From positions 248,001 to 312,000 of the forward strand of contig JACKCF010000001.1 of NCBI GenBank assembly GCA_020634165.1: 64,000 bases of DNA, given 5' to 3'. Under the pieces are notes generated by a model. That model was not told where the DNA came from, did not search any database, and saw only the letters and a list, made by a program, of their open reading frames with translations. This document shows, piece after piece, positions 51,125 through 59,905 of the stretch (position 1 is its first letter; the number at the start of each line of letters is the position of its first letter). The DNA is from Anaerolineaceae bacterium. Its GTDB lineage: Bacteria; Chloroflexota; Anaerolineae; Aggregatilineales; Phototrophicaceae. The position numbers and the translations under genes are program-made.

Positions 51125-51520
51125 TTATGCTTCTTCAACTTCGGCTAGTTGAAACCGCTCTATCAGCGCATGGGCTTCCTCCATGCTGGTCACAAAGTGC
51201 TGGTTATGGGCCGCGCGCGGTGCCAGACGCTTACCCAGGCTGAGCAGCAGTTTATGAATCATCTTTGCGCCGACGAAAACGACCATGCGTTGATTAGGTG
51301 GGACAACCGACTCGGTGCGGGTTGCGCCACTAATCACATTTTGCGGGACGTAATTGGTTGTGGACAAATCGACGATAATATCCACCTGATGATCGACGGT
51401 TTTTAGAAGCTCTGCTGACTTGTGAACCACTTCAAAATAGTCAGCCATCGTCCAGTCACCATCGATGCGTTGGATTACCAGTGTTTTTTCCTCGTTTGCC
51501 CAATCTACTGTTGCGGGCAT
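51125..51520 (-). CDS. SpoIIAA/STAS-like protein
   Basis: 131 residues; ATG at 51520 with AAGGAG upstream. The core DWANEEKTLVIQRIDGDWTMADYFEVVHKSAELLKTVDHQVDIIVDLSTTNYVPQN and VVFVGAKMIHKLLLSLG has the pattern of STAS-like (SpoIIAA-type) domains. The phosphorylatable Ser of classical anti-anti-sigma factors, usually in a DLSxxxxxDS context, is not clearly preserved (DLSTTNYVP). It may be a regulatory adaptor rather than a kinase substrate. Confidence 0.72.
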   Translation of the reverse strand: MPATVDWANEEKTLVIQRIDGDWTMADYFEVVHKSAELLKTVDHQVDIIVDLSTTNYVPQNVISGATRTESVVPPNQRMVVFVGAKMIHKLLLSLGKRLAPRAAHNQHFVTSMEEAHALIERFQLAEVEEA

Positions 51521-51590
51521 GCTCGCATCTCCTTGAAATAAAATGTTTTGATAGCGGTCGGACTTTGCCGGTTCATTACGGTATATGTCT

Positions 51591-51638
51591 ATTCTAGGAG
51601 AGAGTACGATTTCGTACGCATAAGATTCTCTAGAATCT
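51591..51638. promoter_or_regulatory. Nested inverted repeats upstream of the STAS-like gene
   Basis: ATTCTAG (51591-51597) can pair with CTAGAAT (51630-51636), enclosing GTACGA-TT-TCGTAC (51604-51617). AGATTCT/AGAATCT (51623-51638) offers a competing hairpin. It lies 70-120 bases upstream of the STAS-like start and just after the LLM gene's stop, so it may be an operator, a terminator without T tract, or both. Confidence 0.4.
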
Positions 51639-51649
51639 GTCCAAACCTA

Positions 51650-52525
51650 TTACAGTTTACTAACTTTAGGGATAACTTCATCAGCTAACTTTTGCGGATT
51701 TACGAGTTTCTCCGGTTCCGGCATATTGAAAATGACATGTGAGACGCCAATATCGGCCAGTTCTTCACACAGGGCCACGATCTTGTCACTGGTATCCAGA
51801 TCATCCAAATAAGCGGTGGCCAGGGCGGTCTTTTCGATGTCATCGTAGTTGCGGCCAAGTGCGTCACAATGCTCTTTGAGCACATCCAGCTTGTGCTTCA
51901 GCACATCAATGCCTGCCCGTGCGAACAGGTTACAGGCATCTGCATACTCGGCGACCATACGCAGGGTCTTGTTTTCGCCCATACCGCCGATCATGATGGG
52001 TGGACGTGGTTGGCTGATGGGCTGCGGATGGTTGATGGTTTCTTTAAGCTGGTAATGTTTGCCCTCATAGGGGCCGTTGTTGCTCTCATCCCACATCTGA
52101 TGCACGATTTGCAGGGCTTCTTCCAACCACTCGAAGCGCTCCTTCATGCTCGGATAGGTGAAGCCAAGTGCGTGAGCCTCGCGCTCATACCACGCTGCGC
52201 CGATGCCCAGGTAAGCTCGTCCGCCAGAGAGTACATCGAGTGTCGTGACGGCTTTCGTCAGCAGGCCCGGATTGCGATAGATGACGCCTGTCACAAGCGT
52301 ACCCAATTTCAGACGCTGGGTGACGCCCGCGATGTAGCCCAACGTTGTATAGGCTTCCAGCATATTATTCTCGGCGGGTCCCAGCAGCGGACCGCCTAAT
52401 TGGAAAAAGTGGTCCATCACCCACAGGCTGTACAGACCGCCGTCTTCGGCAGTCTTGGCGATGTTGGCGACACTGCCACGCAGATCATCATAATCGAACA
52501 TGGGTAGTTGCAGCGATACGCGCAT
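51650..52525 (-). CDS. LLM-class (F420- or FMN-dependent) oxidoreductase
   Basis: 291 residues; ATG at 52525 with GGGGAGG at suitable spacing. It has the bacterial luciferase-like barrel: RVSLQLPMFDYDDLRGSV, LGTLVTGVIYRNPGLLTKAVTTLDVLSGGRAYLGIGAAWYEREAHALGF, and PIMIGGMGENKTLRMVAEYADACNLF. The GIGAAW/EREA block is typical of F420-dependent members in Chloroflexota and actinobacteria. The substrate cannot be read from the sequence. It is divergent from the pepF gene. Confidence 0.9.
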   Translation of the reverse strand: MRVSLQLPMFDYDDLRGSVANIAKTAEDGGLYSLWVMDHFFQLGGPLLGPAENNMLEAYTTLGYIAGVTQRLKLGTLVTGVIYRNPGLLTKAVTTLDVLSGGRAYLGIGAAWYEREAHALGFTYPSMKERFEWLEEALQIVHQMWDESNNGPYEGKHYQLKETINHPQPISQPRPPIMIGGMGENKTLRMVAEYADACNLFARAGIDVLKHKLDVLKEHCDALGRNYDDIEKTALATAYLDDLDTSDKIVALCEELADIGVSHVIFNMPEPEKLVNPQKLADEVIPKVSKL

Positions 52526-52832
52526 AATGGCCTCCCCTTAAGCTCTAACCCTTATTAATAATTGTACATGTGTTTTTTATGGATTCCGAATATTGTAACC
52601 GTGTACTTATCTACGACCGCTTTTCATGAACTTTCAGGTATTTGTCGTAGTCAGACATAAGATCGACCCATATTAATTATCGCAATAGTGCAGTCGTATT
52701 GGAGGACACACTATTGAAAGCAGAACGAGCTGGCATCTACCACATACAAATTTCACAATTCGGTTATTGCAAGCCCCTCGCTTTACTGTTATCCTCTTAA
52801 TCATTGTAATAAATTTAAAAGGAATGCGAACC
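52526..52832. other. Divergent gap before pepF
   Basis: About 300 bases, A+T-rich near the pepF start. I see no palindrome or open frame that stands out. The pepF ribosome site is AAAGGA ten bases before its ATG. Confidence 0.4.
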
Positions 52833-54656
52833 ATGACCGAAGCAGCGGAAAAACGCCTGACCGGAGCTGAAGATATCGTCTGGGATTTGAGTGTTTTTTA
52901 CAGTGGGTTAGATGATCCAAAAATCGACCAGGATATTGAACGCCTCCGTGAAATGGCTATCGAGGTGTCCGAAAAATATCGTGGCAAAGTTGCAACGCTC
53001 AGTGCTGCCGAGATGCTTGCCGCCAATCAGGCCATAGAAGCTGTCTTTGACAAAATGGGCCGCCTGGAATCCTACGGTGGGCTGAACTTCACTGTCTATT
53101 CGACGGACCCCAAGTGGGGTGCTTTCATGCAGAAGATTCAGGAAATCGATGCTGAGGTTCAGCAAATGCTGGTTTTCTTCGGCCTGGAATGGAACGCTGT
53201 TGATGACGAAACCGCCAAGGCCCTGCTCGACAATCCGACCTTGGCCCCATATCGCTATCATCTGGAAGCGGAACGCCGCCTGAAGCCCTTCCAACTCAGT
53301 GAGCCAGAAGAGAAGGTCATCATTGGCAAGAATGTCACTGGGCGCGAAGCGTTCACCCGCCTGTTTGACCAGATCATGGCTGCCCAGGAATTTGACTTCG
53401 ATGGCGAAAAGCTGCCTCAACCGCAGTTGCTCTCCAAGATCAAGGACGCAGATCGTGATGTGCGTCGCAAGGCAGCGGATTCATTGACGGCTGGCCTGCG
53501 CGAAAAGAACATGGAGCTGACGTATATCTTCAATGTGCTGGCTGCCGATAAGGCCACAGAAGACAAGCTGCGCGGTTTCCCCAGTTGGATTTCAGGGCGT
53601 AACCTGGCCAACAAAGCCCCCGATGCTGTCGTCGAAGCGCTGATTGAAGCCGTTACCAGCCGTTACGATCTGGTCGCGCGCCACTACAACATCAAGCGTG
53701 CCCTGCTCGGCTACGATGAGCTTTACGACTATGATCGTTATGCGCCGCTCAACCTCAAGGAGAGCGATGCCTTCTACACCTGGGAACAGGGCAAGGGTAT
53801 TGTGCTCGATGCCTTTGAACGCTTCAGCACCACCATGTCGATGGTTGCCAGCAAATTCTTTGAAGAGAACTGGATTCATGCGCCTGTGATGAGTGGCAAA
53901 CGCGGCGGGGCCTTTGCCCATCCGACAGTCCTATCGGCCCATCCGTTTGTATTCACCAATTACACGGGCAACTATAGCTCCGTGACCACCGTCGCCCATG
54001 AACTCGGTCACGGCATTCATATGTACCTCAGCGGCCAGGACAACAATGTCCTGCAAAATCTTTACACGCCGCTGACGACTGCCGAAATGGCGTCGGTCTT
54101 TGCTGAAATGGTCGTCTTCCAGGATTTGATGAGTCGCGAGAGTGACGAAGAAGTCCAGCTTTCCATGCTCGCGGAGAAGATCGAAGATACCTTTGCGACC
54201 GTCTTCCGCCAGGTTAGCATGAATCGTTTTGAGCATGGCCTGCATACGTCACGTCGCACTGAAGGTGAGCTAACCAGCGAGCGCCTCTCTGAAATCTGGA
54301 TGGGGACGCAGAACGATATGTTCCAGGGCAGCGTCACCATGCGCGAAGATTATGGCCTGTGGTGGAGCTATATTCCGCACTTCCTGCATACGCCAGGTTA
54401 TGTCTATGCCTATGCCTTCGGTGAGCTACTTGTGCTGGCACTTTACAACCTCTACAGGCAGGAAGGCGCGAGCTTCGTGCCCAAGTACGAGCGCTTGCTG
54501 TCGGCTGGTGATAGCGACTATCCTGATAAGCTGTTGGCGGCAGTAGGCATCGACCTGAATGATCCTGGCTTCTGGAAGCAGGGCCTGACCGCTATTGAAG
54601 ACCTCGTCAATCAGGAAGAAGCTCTGGCCAAGCGCCTCTACCCAGACCGCTTCTGA
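52833..54656 (+). CDS. pepF: Oligoendopeptidase F, M3 metallopeptidase
   Basis: 607 residues from the ATG at 52833, which has AAAGGA; the upstream frame of 22 codons is hydrophobic and unlikely. The zinc site is HELGH at about 389-393 with a downstream Glu in YTPLTTAEMASVFAEM. The N-terminal PepF-type domain (ARREKTLTG-like start, EDIVWDLSVFYSGLDDP) and length fit the PepF/M3B branch. It cleaves short peptides of about 7-17 residues in the cytoplasm. A strong terminator follows at 54680. Confidence 0.95.
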   Translation: MTEAAEKRLTGAEDIVWDLSVFYSGLDDPKIDQDIERLREMAIEVSEKYRGKVATLSAAEMLAANQAIEAVFDKMGRLESYGGLNFTVYSTDPKWGAFMQKIQEIDAEVQQMLVFFGLEWNAVDDETAKALLDNPTLAPYRYHLEAERRLKPFQLSEPEEKVIIGKNVTGREAFTRLFDQIMAAQEFDFDGEKLPQPQLLSKIKDADRDVRRKAADSLTAGLREKNMELTYIFNVLAADKATEDKLRGFPSWISGRNLANKAPDAVVEALIEAVTSRYDLVARHYNIKRALLGYDELYDYDRYAPLNLKESDAFYTWEQGKGIVLDAFERFSTTMSMVASKFFEENWIHAPVMSGKRGGAFAHPTVLSAHPFVFTNYTGNYSSVTTVAHELGHGIHMYLSGQDNNVLQNLYTPLTTAEMASVFAEMVVFQDLMSRESDEEVQLSMLAEKIEDTFATVFRQVSMNRFEHGLHTSRRTEGELTSERLSEIWMGTQNDMFQGSVTMREDYGLWWSYIPHFLHTPGYVYAYAFGELLVLALYNLYRQEGASFVPKYERLLSAGDSDYPDKLLAAVGIDLNDPGFWKQGLTAIEDLVNQEEALAKRLYPDRF

Positions 54657-54679
54657 TTCTTCAATCGTTACACATGCTA

Positions 54680-54724
54680 AGAGAGCTGGATGCACCTTTG
54701 CGTGTTATCCAGTTCTCTTTTTTT
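54680..54724 (+). terminator. Rho-independent terminator of pepF
   Basis: A stem of AGAGAGCTGGAT with ATCCAGTTCTCT (one mismatch) around about 15 bases, followed by TTTTTTT. It lies 24 bases after the stop. Confidence 0.87.
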
Positions 54725-55001
54725 AGGCAGTTTGCGTGTCATTGTAGATTTTTTATACATTTGAAAGCGCATATCTGAGTATTTCTGAATATTGAGGTAT
54801 TTTTCCATAATCGCAAAACACATGTCAAAAAATTAATGGCTTTCTTACTTATAAACCGCAAATCTTAAGCTAAACCCCCAGTTTTTAGGTGTCAGGAAAA
54901 TATGCTTTATGCGAAAATAGAGGTGTTCCAAAATAAGAGTTTTGGTTTGCTATTGTCATGCTCATTGCTGATGCTCATTGGCAAACAGGGGGAACTTACT
55001 C
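54725..55001. promoter_or_regulatory. A+T-rich promoter region of the first response regulator
   Basis: A+T-rich stretch without an open frame. ATGCTCATTG is repeated at 54958-54967 and 54971-54980 with a 13-base period, 20-45 bases before the start codon. Hexamers cannot be fixed. Confidence 0.35.
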
Positions 55002-55361
55002 ATGGAAAAAGTCATCCTGGTTGTAGAAGATGACGCCGGACTTTGGTCGATGTATCGTCACGTTTTGCGCAAATTCCCATATCAAATTGAGTTTGTGCGT
55101 AGTGGCGATGAAGCGCTTGAAATTCTTGAAAAGAAGCAGCCTGTCCTGATCTTCCTGGATATTCGTTTACCGATCATCAGTGGTGAAGAAATTCTGGAGA
55201 AAATCCATCAGGAAAAACGCCTGATCAGTACGCCGGTTGTGGTGACAACCTCAATGCGTGAAGAAGACATCCATATTCCAGGCGCATATTATTTGCGTAA
55301 ACCCATCCGCCCAGAGATTATTGGCGACTATGCCGAGCGCCTACTCCATATAGAAGTATAG
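55002..55361 (+). CDS. Single-domain response regulator 1
   Basis: 119 residues from the ATG at 55002 with GGGGGA upstream; a TTG eight codons earlier is rejected. The receiver is complete: acidic pair D10-D11 in VVEDD, phospho-acceptor D53 in IFLDIRLP, Thr/Ser in VTTSM and K100 in YLRKP. There is no output domain, so it works through partner binding or phosphotransfer. Very similar in layout to the next gene (D53, K100, same length), so they are probably paralogues. Confidence 0.9.
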   Translation: MEKVILVVEDDAGLWSMYRHVLRKFPYQIEFVRSGDEALEILEKKQPVLIFLDIRLPIISGEEILEKIHQEKRLISTPVVVTTSMREEDIHIPGAYYLRKPIRPEIIGDYAERLLHIEV

Positions 55362-55642
55362 CCTACACACCATTGAGCAATGCACATTGCCCCGTGCCTT
55401 GCTCATAAGCCGCTACTCATTTTTGGTAATATTCAGGCCAAAGACTACAACCTAACAGTATGTAATAAGATTTCTGGTAAGTGTGCTTTTCGTTTGATTT
55501 AGGTTATAATCAGGCAAATGTACGTACCCAATAATGTGATAGTCCTGGGCAGGCTACACTGTAGTCTCTTCATCATCATGTGCGTGGTATAGCAACCACA
55601 CACTGAAGAATTTTGGGAACCATAAGGGAATCCGGGGAAAAC
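55362..55642. other. Gap between the first two response regulators
   Basis: About 280 bases, A+T-rich, no supported open frame and no terminator-like hairpin. It probably contains a promoter for the second regulator, but no hexamers stand out. Confidence 0.4.
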
Positions 55643-56002
55643 ATGCCAATAATGATTTTAATTGTCGAGGATGACATGGCGCTTTGGTATGTCTATAAAT
55701 ATGCGCTGCGGCATCTCGATGCGGAGTTACTTTTTGCTAAGAATGGCCAGGCCGCGCTGGAAATTCTCGACAGCAAAACCCCCTCACTTGTTATTCTGGA
55801 TATGCGGTTACCGCTTGTCAGCGGCCTGGAATTGCTGAAGCACTTCCAGCGGGTGCTGCGTCTGGCGAATACGCCGATTATCATGACAAGCTCGATGAAA
55901 GAATACAGCACTCTGGCTCCGAATGGCGTCTTCATCCTTAAGCCAGCCAGACCGGAGATGATTAAGCGTACTGTGGATAATGTGCTGGCGCTTTCTGGCT
56001 AG
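55643..56002 (+). CDS. Single-domain response regulator 2
   Basis: 119 residues from the ATG at 55643 with GGGGAA upstream. Acidic pair D10-D11, phospho-acceptor D53 in VILDMRLP, Thr/Ser in IMTSSM, K100 in FILKP. The spacing of all three landmarks equals that of regulator 1, which supports a duplication. No output domain. Confidence 0.9.
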   Translation: MPIMILIVEDDMALWYVYKYALRHLDAELLFAKNGQAALEILDSKTPSLVILDMRLPLVSGLELLKHFQRVLRLANTPIIMTSSMKEYSTLAPNGVFILKPARPEMIKRTVDNVLALSG

Positions 56003-56153
56003 TTCGGCCAAAACGGACGTTTGCTCATTGTGTTACAATCGGTACAATACGTGTCCATTTGGGGTGCGTTTATTGCCTGCATCAGGCCAGTAAAAATCGC
56101 CTGATGCCCCAACGCTTGCACAGTTGCGCATCTGACCACTAAGGAGTGCAGTC

Positions 56154-56534
56154 ATGACACAGGCGATGCCCGTAGCCGTTTTTGAAATCAAACAATATAT
56201 GGTCATCTTCCGCCAGCTAGAAGTCCGGGACTTTAGTGGGGTAGAGGCCAAAATTCGCGGTATTGTACGCTGTACTGGCATCAAGCCGGATACGCATGAT
56301 GAGTTCCGTCTGGATGTCTACTTCCTGACATTGGATAGTCCGGTGCCGAATCCGGTAGTCGAACTAGAGAACAACAGCGGCGCGATCTTCTTCCCGATTT
56401 CGGATATGCCTGCGTTCATCGATGTATTGCGCAATGAGAAGCCGATTTATGGTCATCTGCGTGGGGATCGTCCAGAATGGACCAGCATCACCACCACCAA
56501 CGAACCGGTTGGTGTGGGCGACGAAGACGAATAA
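56154..56534 (+). CDS. Hypothetical protein between response regulators
   Basis: 126 residues; ATG at 56154 with AAGGAG at good spacing. The sequence is beta-rich (VAVFEIKQYMVIFRQLEVRDFSGVEAKIRGIVRCTGIKPDTHDEFRLDVYFLTLDSPVPN) and has an acidic C-terminus GDEDE. No signal peptide, TM or catalytic motif. I do not recognise the family. Its position inside the receiver cluster suggests a link, but with gaps of about 150 bases each side it may be independent. Confidence 0.7.
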   Translation: MTQAMPVAVFEIKQYMVIFRQLEVRDFSGVEAKIRGIVRCTGIKPDTHDEFRLDVYFLTLDSPVPNPVVELENNSGAIFFPISDMPAFIDVLRNEKPIYGHLRGDRPEWTSITTTNEPVGVGDEDE

Positions 56535-56681
56535 AGCGCTTTCACAGACGAAAAGCCCGTAGAAACCCTTAGCCTGAGCGGCTTGTTTCGGCGCGTCTCA
56601 TGAAATCGTTATGCTTTTAGACAGCTACTTTGGCGCTATACTTAACACATGTTGTGCTGTTAGACGAGTAAGGGCAAGGTC

Positions 56682-57056
56682 ATGCAACGCATTTTGTGCA
56701 TAGAAGATAATCCGCAGAATATGCGCCTCGTACGCAAAATTTTGAAGCATCATGGCTACGAGGTTCTGGAAGCGGTCGATGGTACATCCGGCGTTGAAAT
56801 GGCCAACAAAGAAGTGCCCGACCTGATTCTGATGGACATCAACCTGCCTGACATCGACGGCCTCGATGCTACCCGTCAAATCAAGGACAATCCCGCCCTG
56901 GTGCACATTCCGATTGTCGCACTGACGGCAAATGCCATGTATGGTGACGAAGAGCGCATCCTGGCGGCCGGTTGTGATGGCTACATTTCCAAGCCGGTTA
57001 GCAAAAACGCCCTCGTAGAAAAAGTCGCGGAAACTTTAGCAGAACACGCCCGCTAG
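56682..57056 (+). CDS. Single-domain response regulator 3 (DivK-like)
   Basis: 124 residues; ATG at 56682. Acidic residues in CIEDNPQN (D9), phospho-acceptor D52 in LILMDINLPDIDG, Thr82 in ALTANAM and K104 in YISKP. The sequence is more like the DivK/CheY-type stand-alone receivers than regulators 1 and 2. It is convergent with the epimerase gene, with only 12 bases between stops. Confidence 0.92.
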   Translation: MQRILCIEDNPQNMRLVRKILKHHGYEVLEAVDGTSGVEMANKEVPDLILMDINLPDIDGLDATRQIKDNPALVHIPIVALTANAMYGDEERILAAGCDGYISKPVSKNALVEKVAETLAEHAR

Positions 57057-57068
57057 AGCCAATGTTGC

Positions 57069-58052
57069 CTAACGTAAAAATCCATGCTCCTGATACCACC
57101 TGACGGTATCATTCAGGCTTTGCGCCATATCAATCTGGGGCGCACCTAACTCAGCTACACATTTGCTATTATCGACATACACATAGCGACCGCCTAACCG
57201 TACCTGATTGGCATCAATGGGTGTGGGGATGCCCACCATCCGCGCGATGTCGATAGCTGTCGCTGCCAGTGGCAGCAGCGGCGTGGGGGCCACCAACCTC
57301 GGCGCGGCAATACCCAATGCCTTCGCAATCATCGAAAACCATGTTTTATAGTCGTAGTTGGCTGTGCTGAGGATATAGCGCTCGCCCATCCGGCCTTTTT
57401 CCGCAGCGGCCACGTGCCAGCGCGCGATGTCACGCACATCGGTAAATGCAGTCCCCCCATTCGTGATGGGCGTCAGACCACGATAGCGCCATAACTGCAC
57501 CACAAACGTCCCGCTGATCATATTCAGATCGCCAGGTCCCATAATAATCACCGGATTGACCGTCACGACATCCTGACCCTGCGCGACAGCTTCCGCGACG
57601 ACGCCCTCCGCCCGCGCTTTGCTGTAGCCATAAGGGAAAATTCGCCTGGGCAGGTTGAAGGGCATGCTCTCATCAGCCAGACGACCACTACCGCGTACAC
57701 CAATAGCTGCCACGCTGCTGGTGAAAATCACGCGCCTGACGCCGGTTTCTCGCGCGGCTTGCAGTACTTTCCGTGTGCCTTCGATATTCACATCGAACAT
57801 ATGCTGTTTATTGGCGCGCCAGTAATCAGCGACTGCCGCCACATGGAACACCCAGTCCATACCCTGGAACGCTTTGCGCATCGCATCCAGATCAGTCACA
57901 TCGCCAATAGCCGATTCATAGTCCAGGCCAGCCAGTGCATCCAACTTTGAGGTCGTCCGATGCAGCACCGTAACCTCGTGACCCTGTTCGTTTAACTCGC
58001 GAACAATATGCGAGCCGACAAAGCCCGTCCCACCTGTGACTAATGCGCGCAT
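57069..58052 (-). CDS. NAD-dependent epimerase/dihydroflavonol-reductase-type protein
   Basis: 327 residues; ATG at 58052 with AAGGAG. Extended SDR: TGGTGFVGSHIVREL, the DVTD segment near 52, VFHVAAVADYWR, and the catalytic YxxxK as YGYSKAR near 143. The family covers sugar epimerases, hydroxysteroid/cinnamoyl reductases and hopanoid-associated HpnA; the RANKQHMFDVN context and lack of sugar genes favour a HpnA/dihydroflavonol-reductase-like enzyme, but the substrate is uncertain. Confidence 0.88.
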   Translation of the reverse strand: MRALVTGGTGFVGSHIVRELNEQGHEVTVLHRTTSKLDALAGLDYESAIGDVTDLDAMRKAFQGMDWVFHVAAVADYWRANKQHMFDVNIEGTRKVLQAARETGVRRVIFTSSVAAIGVRGSGRLADESMPFNLPRRIFPYGYSKARAEGVVAEAVAQGQDVVTVNPVIIMGPGDLNMISGTFVVQLWRYRGLTPITNGGTAFTDVRDIARWHVAAAEKGRMGERYILSTANYDYKTWFSMIAKALGIAAPRLVAPTPLLPLAATAIDIARMVGIPTPIDANQVRLGGRYVYVDNSKCVAELGAPQIDMAQSLNDTVRWYQEHGFLR

Positions 58053-58227
58053 GGACCAACTTACTCCTTACAAACTTGACGTGCCCATATAGTACCTGAA
58101 GCGATGCTCCTCGTACTATCCATAGAGTGGGTGATATGCAACGGGTTGGCCGATTGTTTCGTTATACTCTTGGGCACAATAAGATTGAACGTGAAATAGG
58201 TTTCTTGAGAGCAGACAGAGGGAAGCG

Positions 58228-58644
58228 ATGGCCTGGACATCACGCCAGATTTACGATGTGACGCGCATCATGATTTATGCCCTGGTAGGCATTTTCCTGA
58301 TATGTGCGCTGGTTGCGGCTGTACCCGGAGCGCGTTGGTATGAGCTATACGAAATGGCGACAATCATCGCCCAATTGGTGATGTTCGCAGGGGCGATTGT
58401 CGCACCAATTGCGGCCATTGCCGGGGCGCATGCCTATTACACAGGCCAGCATGGTCGAAAACAGAAAGAGCACGATCACGACTCGTCAGCCGACGACCGC
58501 CTCCAGCGTATTTACAATCAGCTCTCGTCAGAAGATGAAACCTACCTGCGCTCGCATATTGCTCAGAACAACCTCAGCCTGGATGAAGCTGACGAGATTT
58601 CCGCTGTAGACGATGTGGCTTCCCAACGCGGCAAACAGACATAG
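58228..58644 (+). CDS. Small two-TM membrane protein
   Basis: 138 residues; ATG at 58228 with AGAGGGA. Two helices (about 14-34 and 48-70) are followed by a basic/His stretch (GRKQKEHDHDHSSADD-like) and a charged helical tail (RLQRIYNQLSSEDETYLRSHIAQNNLSLDEADE). No family recognised. A terminator shared with the convergent trxB follows. Confidence 0.72.
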   Translation: MAWTSRQIYDVTRIMIYALVGIFLICALVAAVPGARWYELYEMATIIAQLVMFAGAIVAPIAAIAGAHAYYTGQHGRKQKEHDHDSSADDRLQRIYNQLSSEDETYLRSHIAQNNLSLDEADEISAVDDVASQRGKQT

Positions 58645-58670
58645 CCCCAAATACAACTTTGCTTTCGTAG

Positions 58671-58690
58671 GGACGCAACACGCTGCGTCC
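58671..58690. repeat. GGACGCA/TGCGTCC hairpin
   Basis: Seven-base stem around six bases, preceded by GTAGG. Same core as the terminator at 8186, so probably a member of a short palindrome family. Confidence 0.5.
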
Positions 58691-58746
58691 GGACCTCGCC
58701 TGTTATCACCTTATGTACCCGGAAATCTACTTTGATACACCTAAAT

Positions 58747-58778
58747 AAAAAAGCCAGACCGTTATGGACTGGCTTTTT
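58747..58778. terminator. Bidirectional terminator between 58228 gene and trxB
   Basis: AAAAAGCCAG pairs with CTGGCTTTTT, with a further CC/GG inner pair around GTTAT. A and T runs on both sides allow use by both convergent genes. Confidence 0.87.
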
Positions 58779-58794
58779 ATGAGGCATGTTGTGA

Positions 58795-59769
58795 CTAGTC
58801 GCCAGCCGGTTCGGCGGCTTCGTCCAGCGGCTGGAGTGTTTCTTCGTTAGCTTCCAGCCAGTGAATGGCCTGCATCGCGGCGGAAGTCCCCTGGCCGACG
58901 CTGGTCGCGACCTGGCGCCAGATTTCATCCTGAATTTCGCCAGCGGCGAAAACGCCATCCACGCTGGTGCGCATGCGTTCATCGGTGATGATGTAGCCGC
59001 GTTCGTTCATGGCCAACTGATCGCCAAAGATGGGGCTGTTAGGAATGTGGCCGATGAAGATGAATACGCCTTCGGTCGGGAACACGCTGCTTGCATTGGT
59101 TTTCACGTTCTGTAGACCAACAGCGTTGACCTGGCCATCGTCGCCAAACTGAATGTCCTCGACGACCGTATCCCAGATGACGTTGATCTTTTCGTTGTCA
59201 AAAGCGCGCTTTTGCAATTGCACACCGGCGCGGAATTCATCACGGCGGTGAATGACGGTCACCTTGCTGGCGAAGCGGGTCAGGAAGATCGCTTCTTCCA
59301 GGGCGCTGTCGCCGCCACCGACGACCACGATTTCACGGCCACGGAAGAAGAAACCATCGCAGGTGCCGCAATAGCTGACGCCCTTGCCGACGCCTTCTGT
59401 TTCGCCAGGGACACCCAGCTTGCGCGGATCGGCACCAATCGTCACGATGACGGCATCAGCGCTGTATTCTTCCATCATGGTCTTGACGCGGAACGGTGTC
59501 CCATTGGTGAAGTCGATGCTTTCCACCAGGTCATAGACAAATTCTGCACCGAAGGACTCGGCATGCTCTTTCATACGCTCGACCAGCTCCGGGCCGCCGA
59601 GGCCGCCGGGGAAGCCCGGGTAATTCTCAATTTCGCTGGTGATGGCTGCCTGGCCACCGAGCTGTGGGCCAACGATCACAACAGGCTTTAGCTGGGCGCG
59701 GGCGGTATACAGGGCCGCTGAAAGGCCCGCCGGACCAGAGCCAATGATGACAACACGTTCTTTCTTCAT
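58795..59769 (-). CDS. trxB: Thioredoxin reductase
   Basis: 324 residues; ATG at 59769 with AAAGGA. FAD-binding GSGPAGLSAALYTARA at the N-terminus, redox pair C134-C137 in CGTCDG (commonly CATCDG), NADP-binding VVVGGGDSALEEAIFLT and a late FAD motif DGVFAAGEIQDE. Length and order fit the low-molecular-weight class. It reduces thioredoxin with NADPH; thioredoxin-like genes are at 1-108 and 752. Confidence 0.94.
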   Translation of the reverse strand: MKKERVVIIGSGPAGLSAALYTARAQLKPVVIVGPQLGGQAAITSEIENYPGFPGGLGGPELVERMKEHAESFGAEFVYDLVESIDFTNGTPFRVKTMMEEYSADAVIVTIGADPRKLGVPGETEGVGKGVSYCGTCDGFFFRGREIVVVGGGDSALEEAIFLTRFASKVTVIHRRDEFRAGVQLQKRAFDNEKINVIWDTVVEDIQFGDDGQVNAVGLQNVKTNASSVFPTEGVFIFIGHIPNSPIFGDQLAMNERGYIITDERMRTSVDGVFAAGEIQDEIWRQVATSVGQGTSAAMQAIHWLEANEETLQPLDEAAEPAGD

Positions 59770-59905
59770 AGTGATAGTCCTTTTTTGGTGTACAGCGTGG
59801 CTGTACGTCTCCTGCTTACGTCAGATAAGTCGGGTTGGCCCACTGGTTTCTTACGGGCCGTTTTTCACTAAAAGGGTATGATGGACGTTCTAATGCAGGC
59901 TGGTG

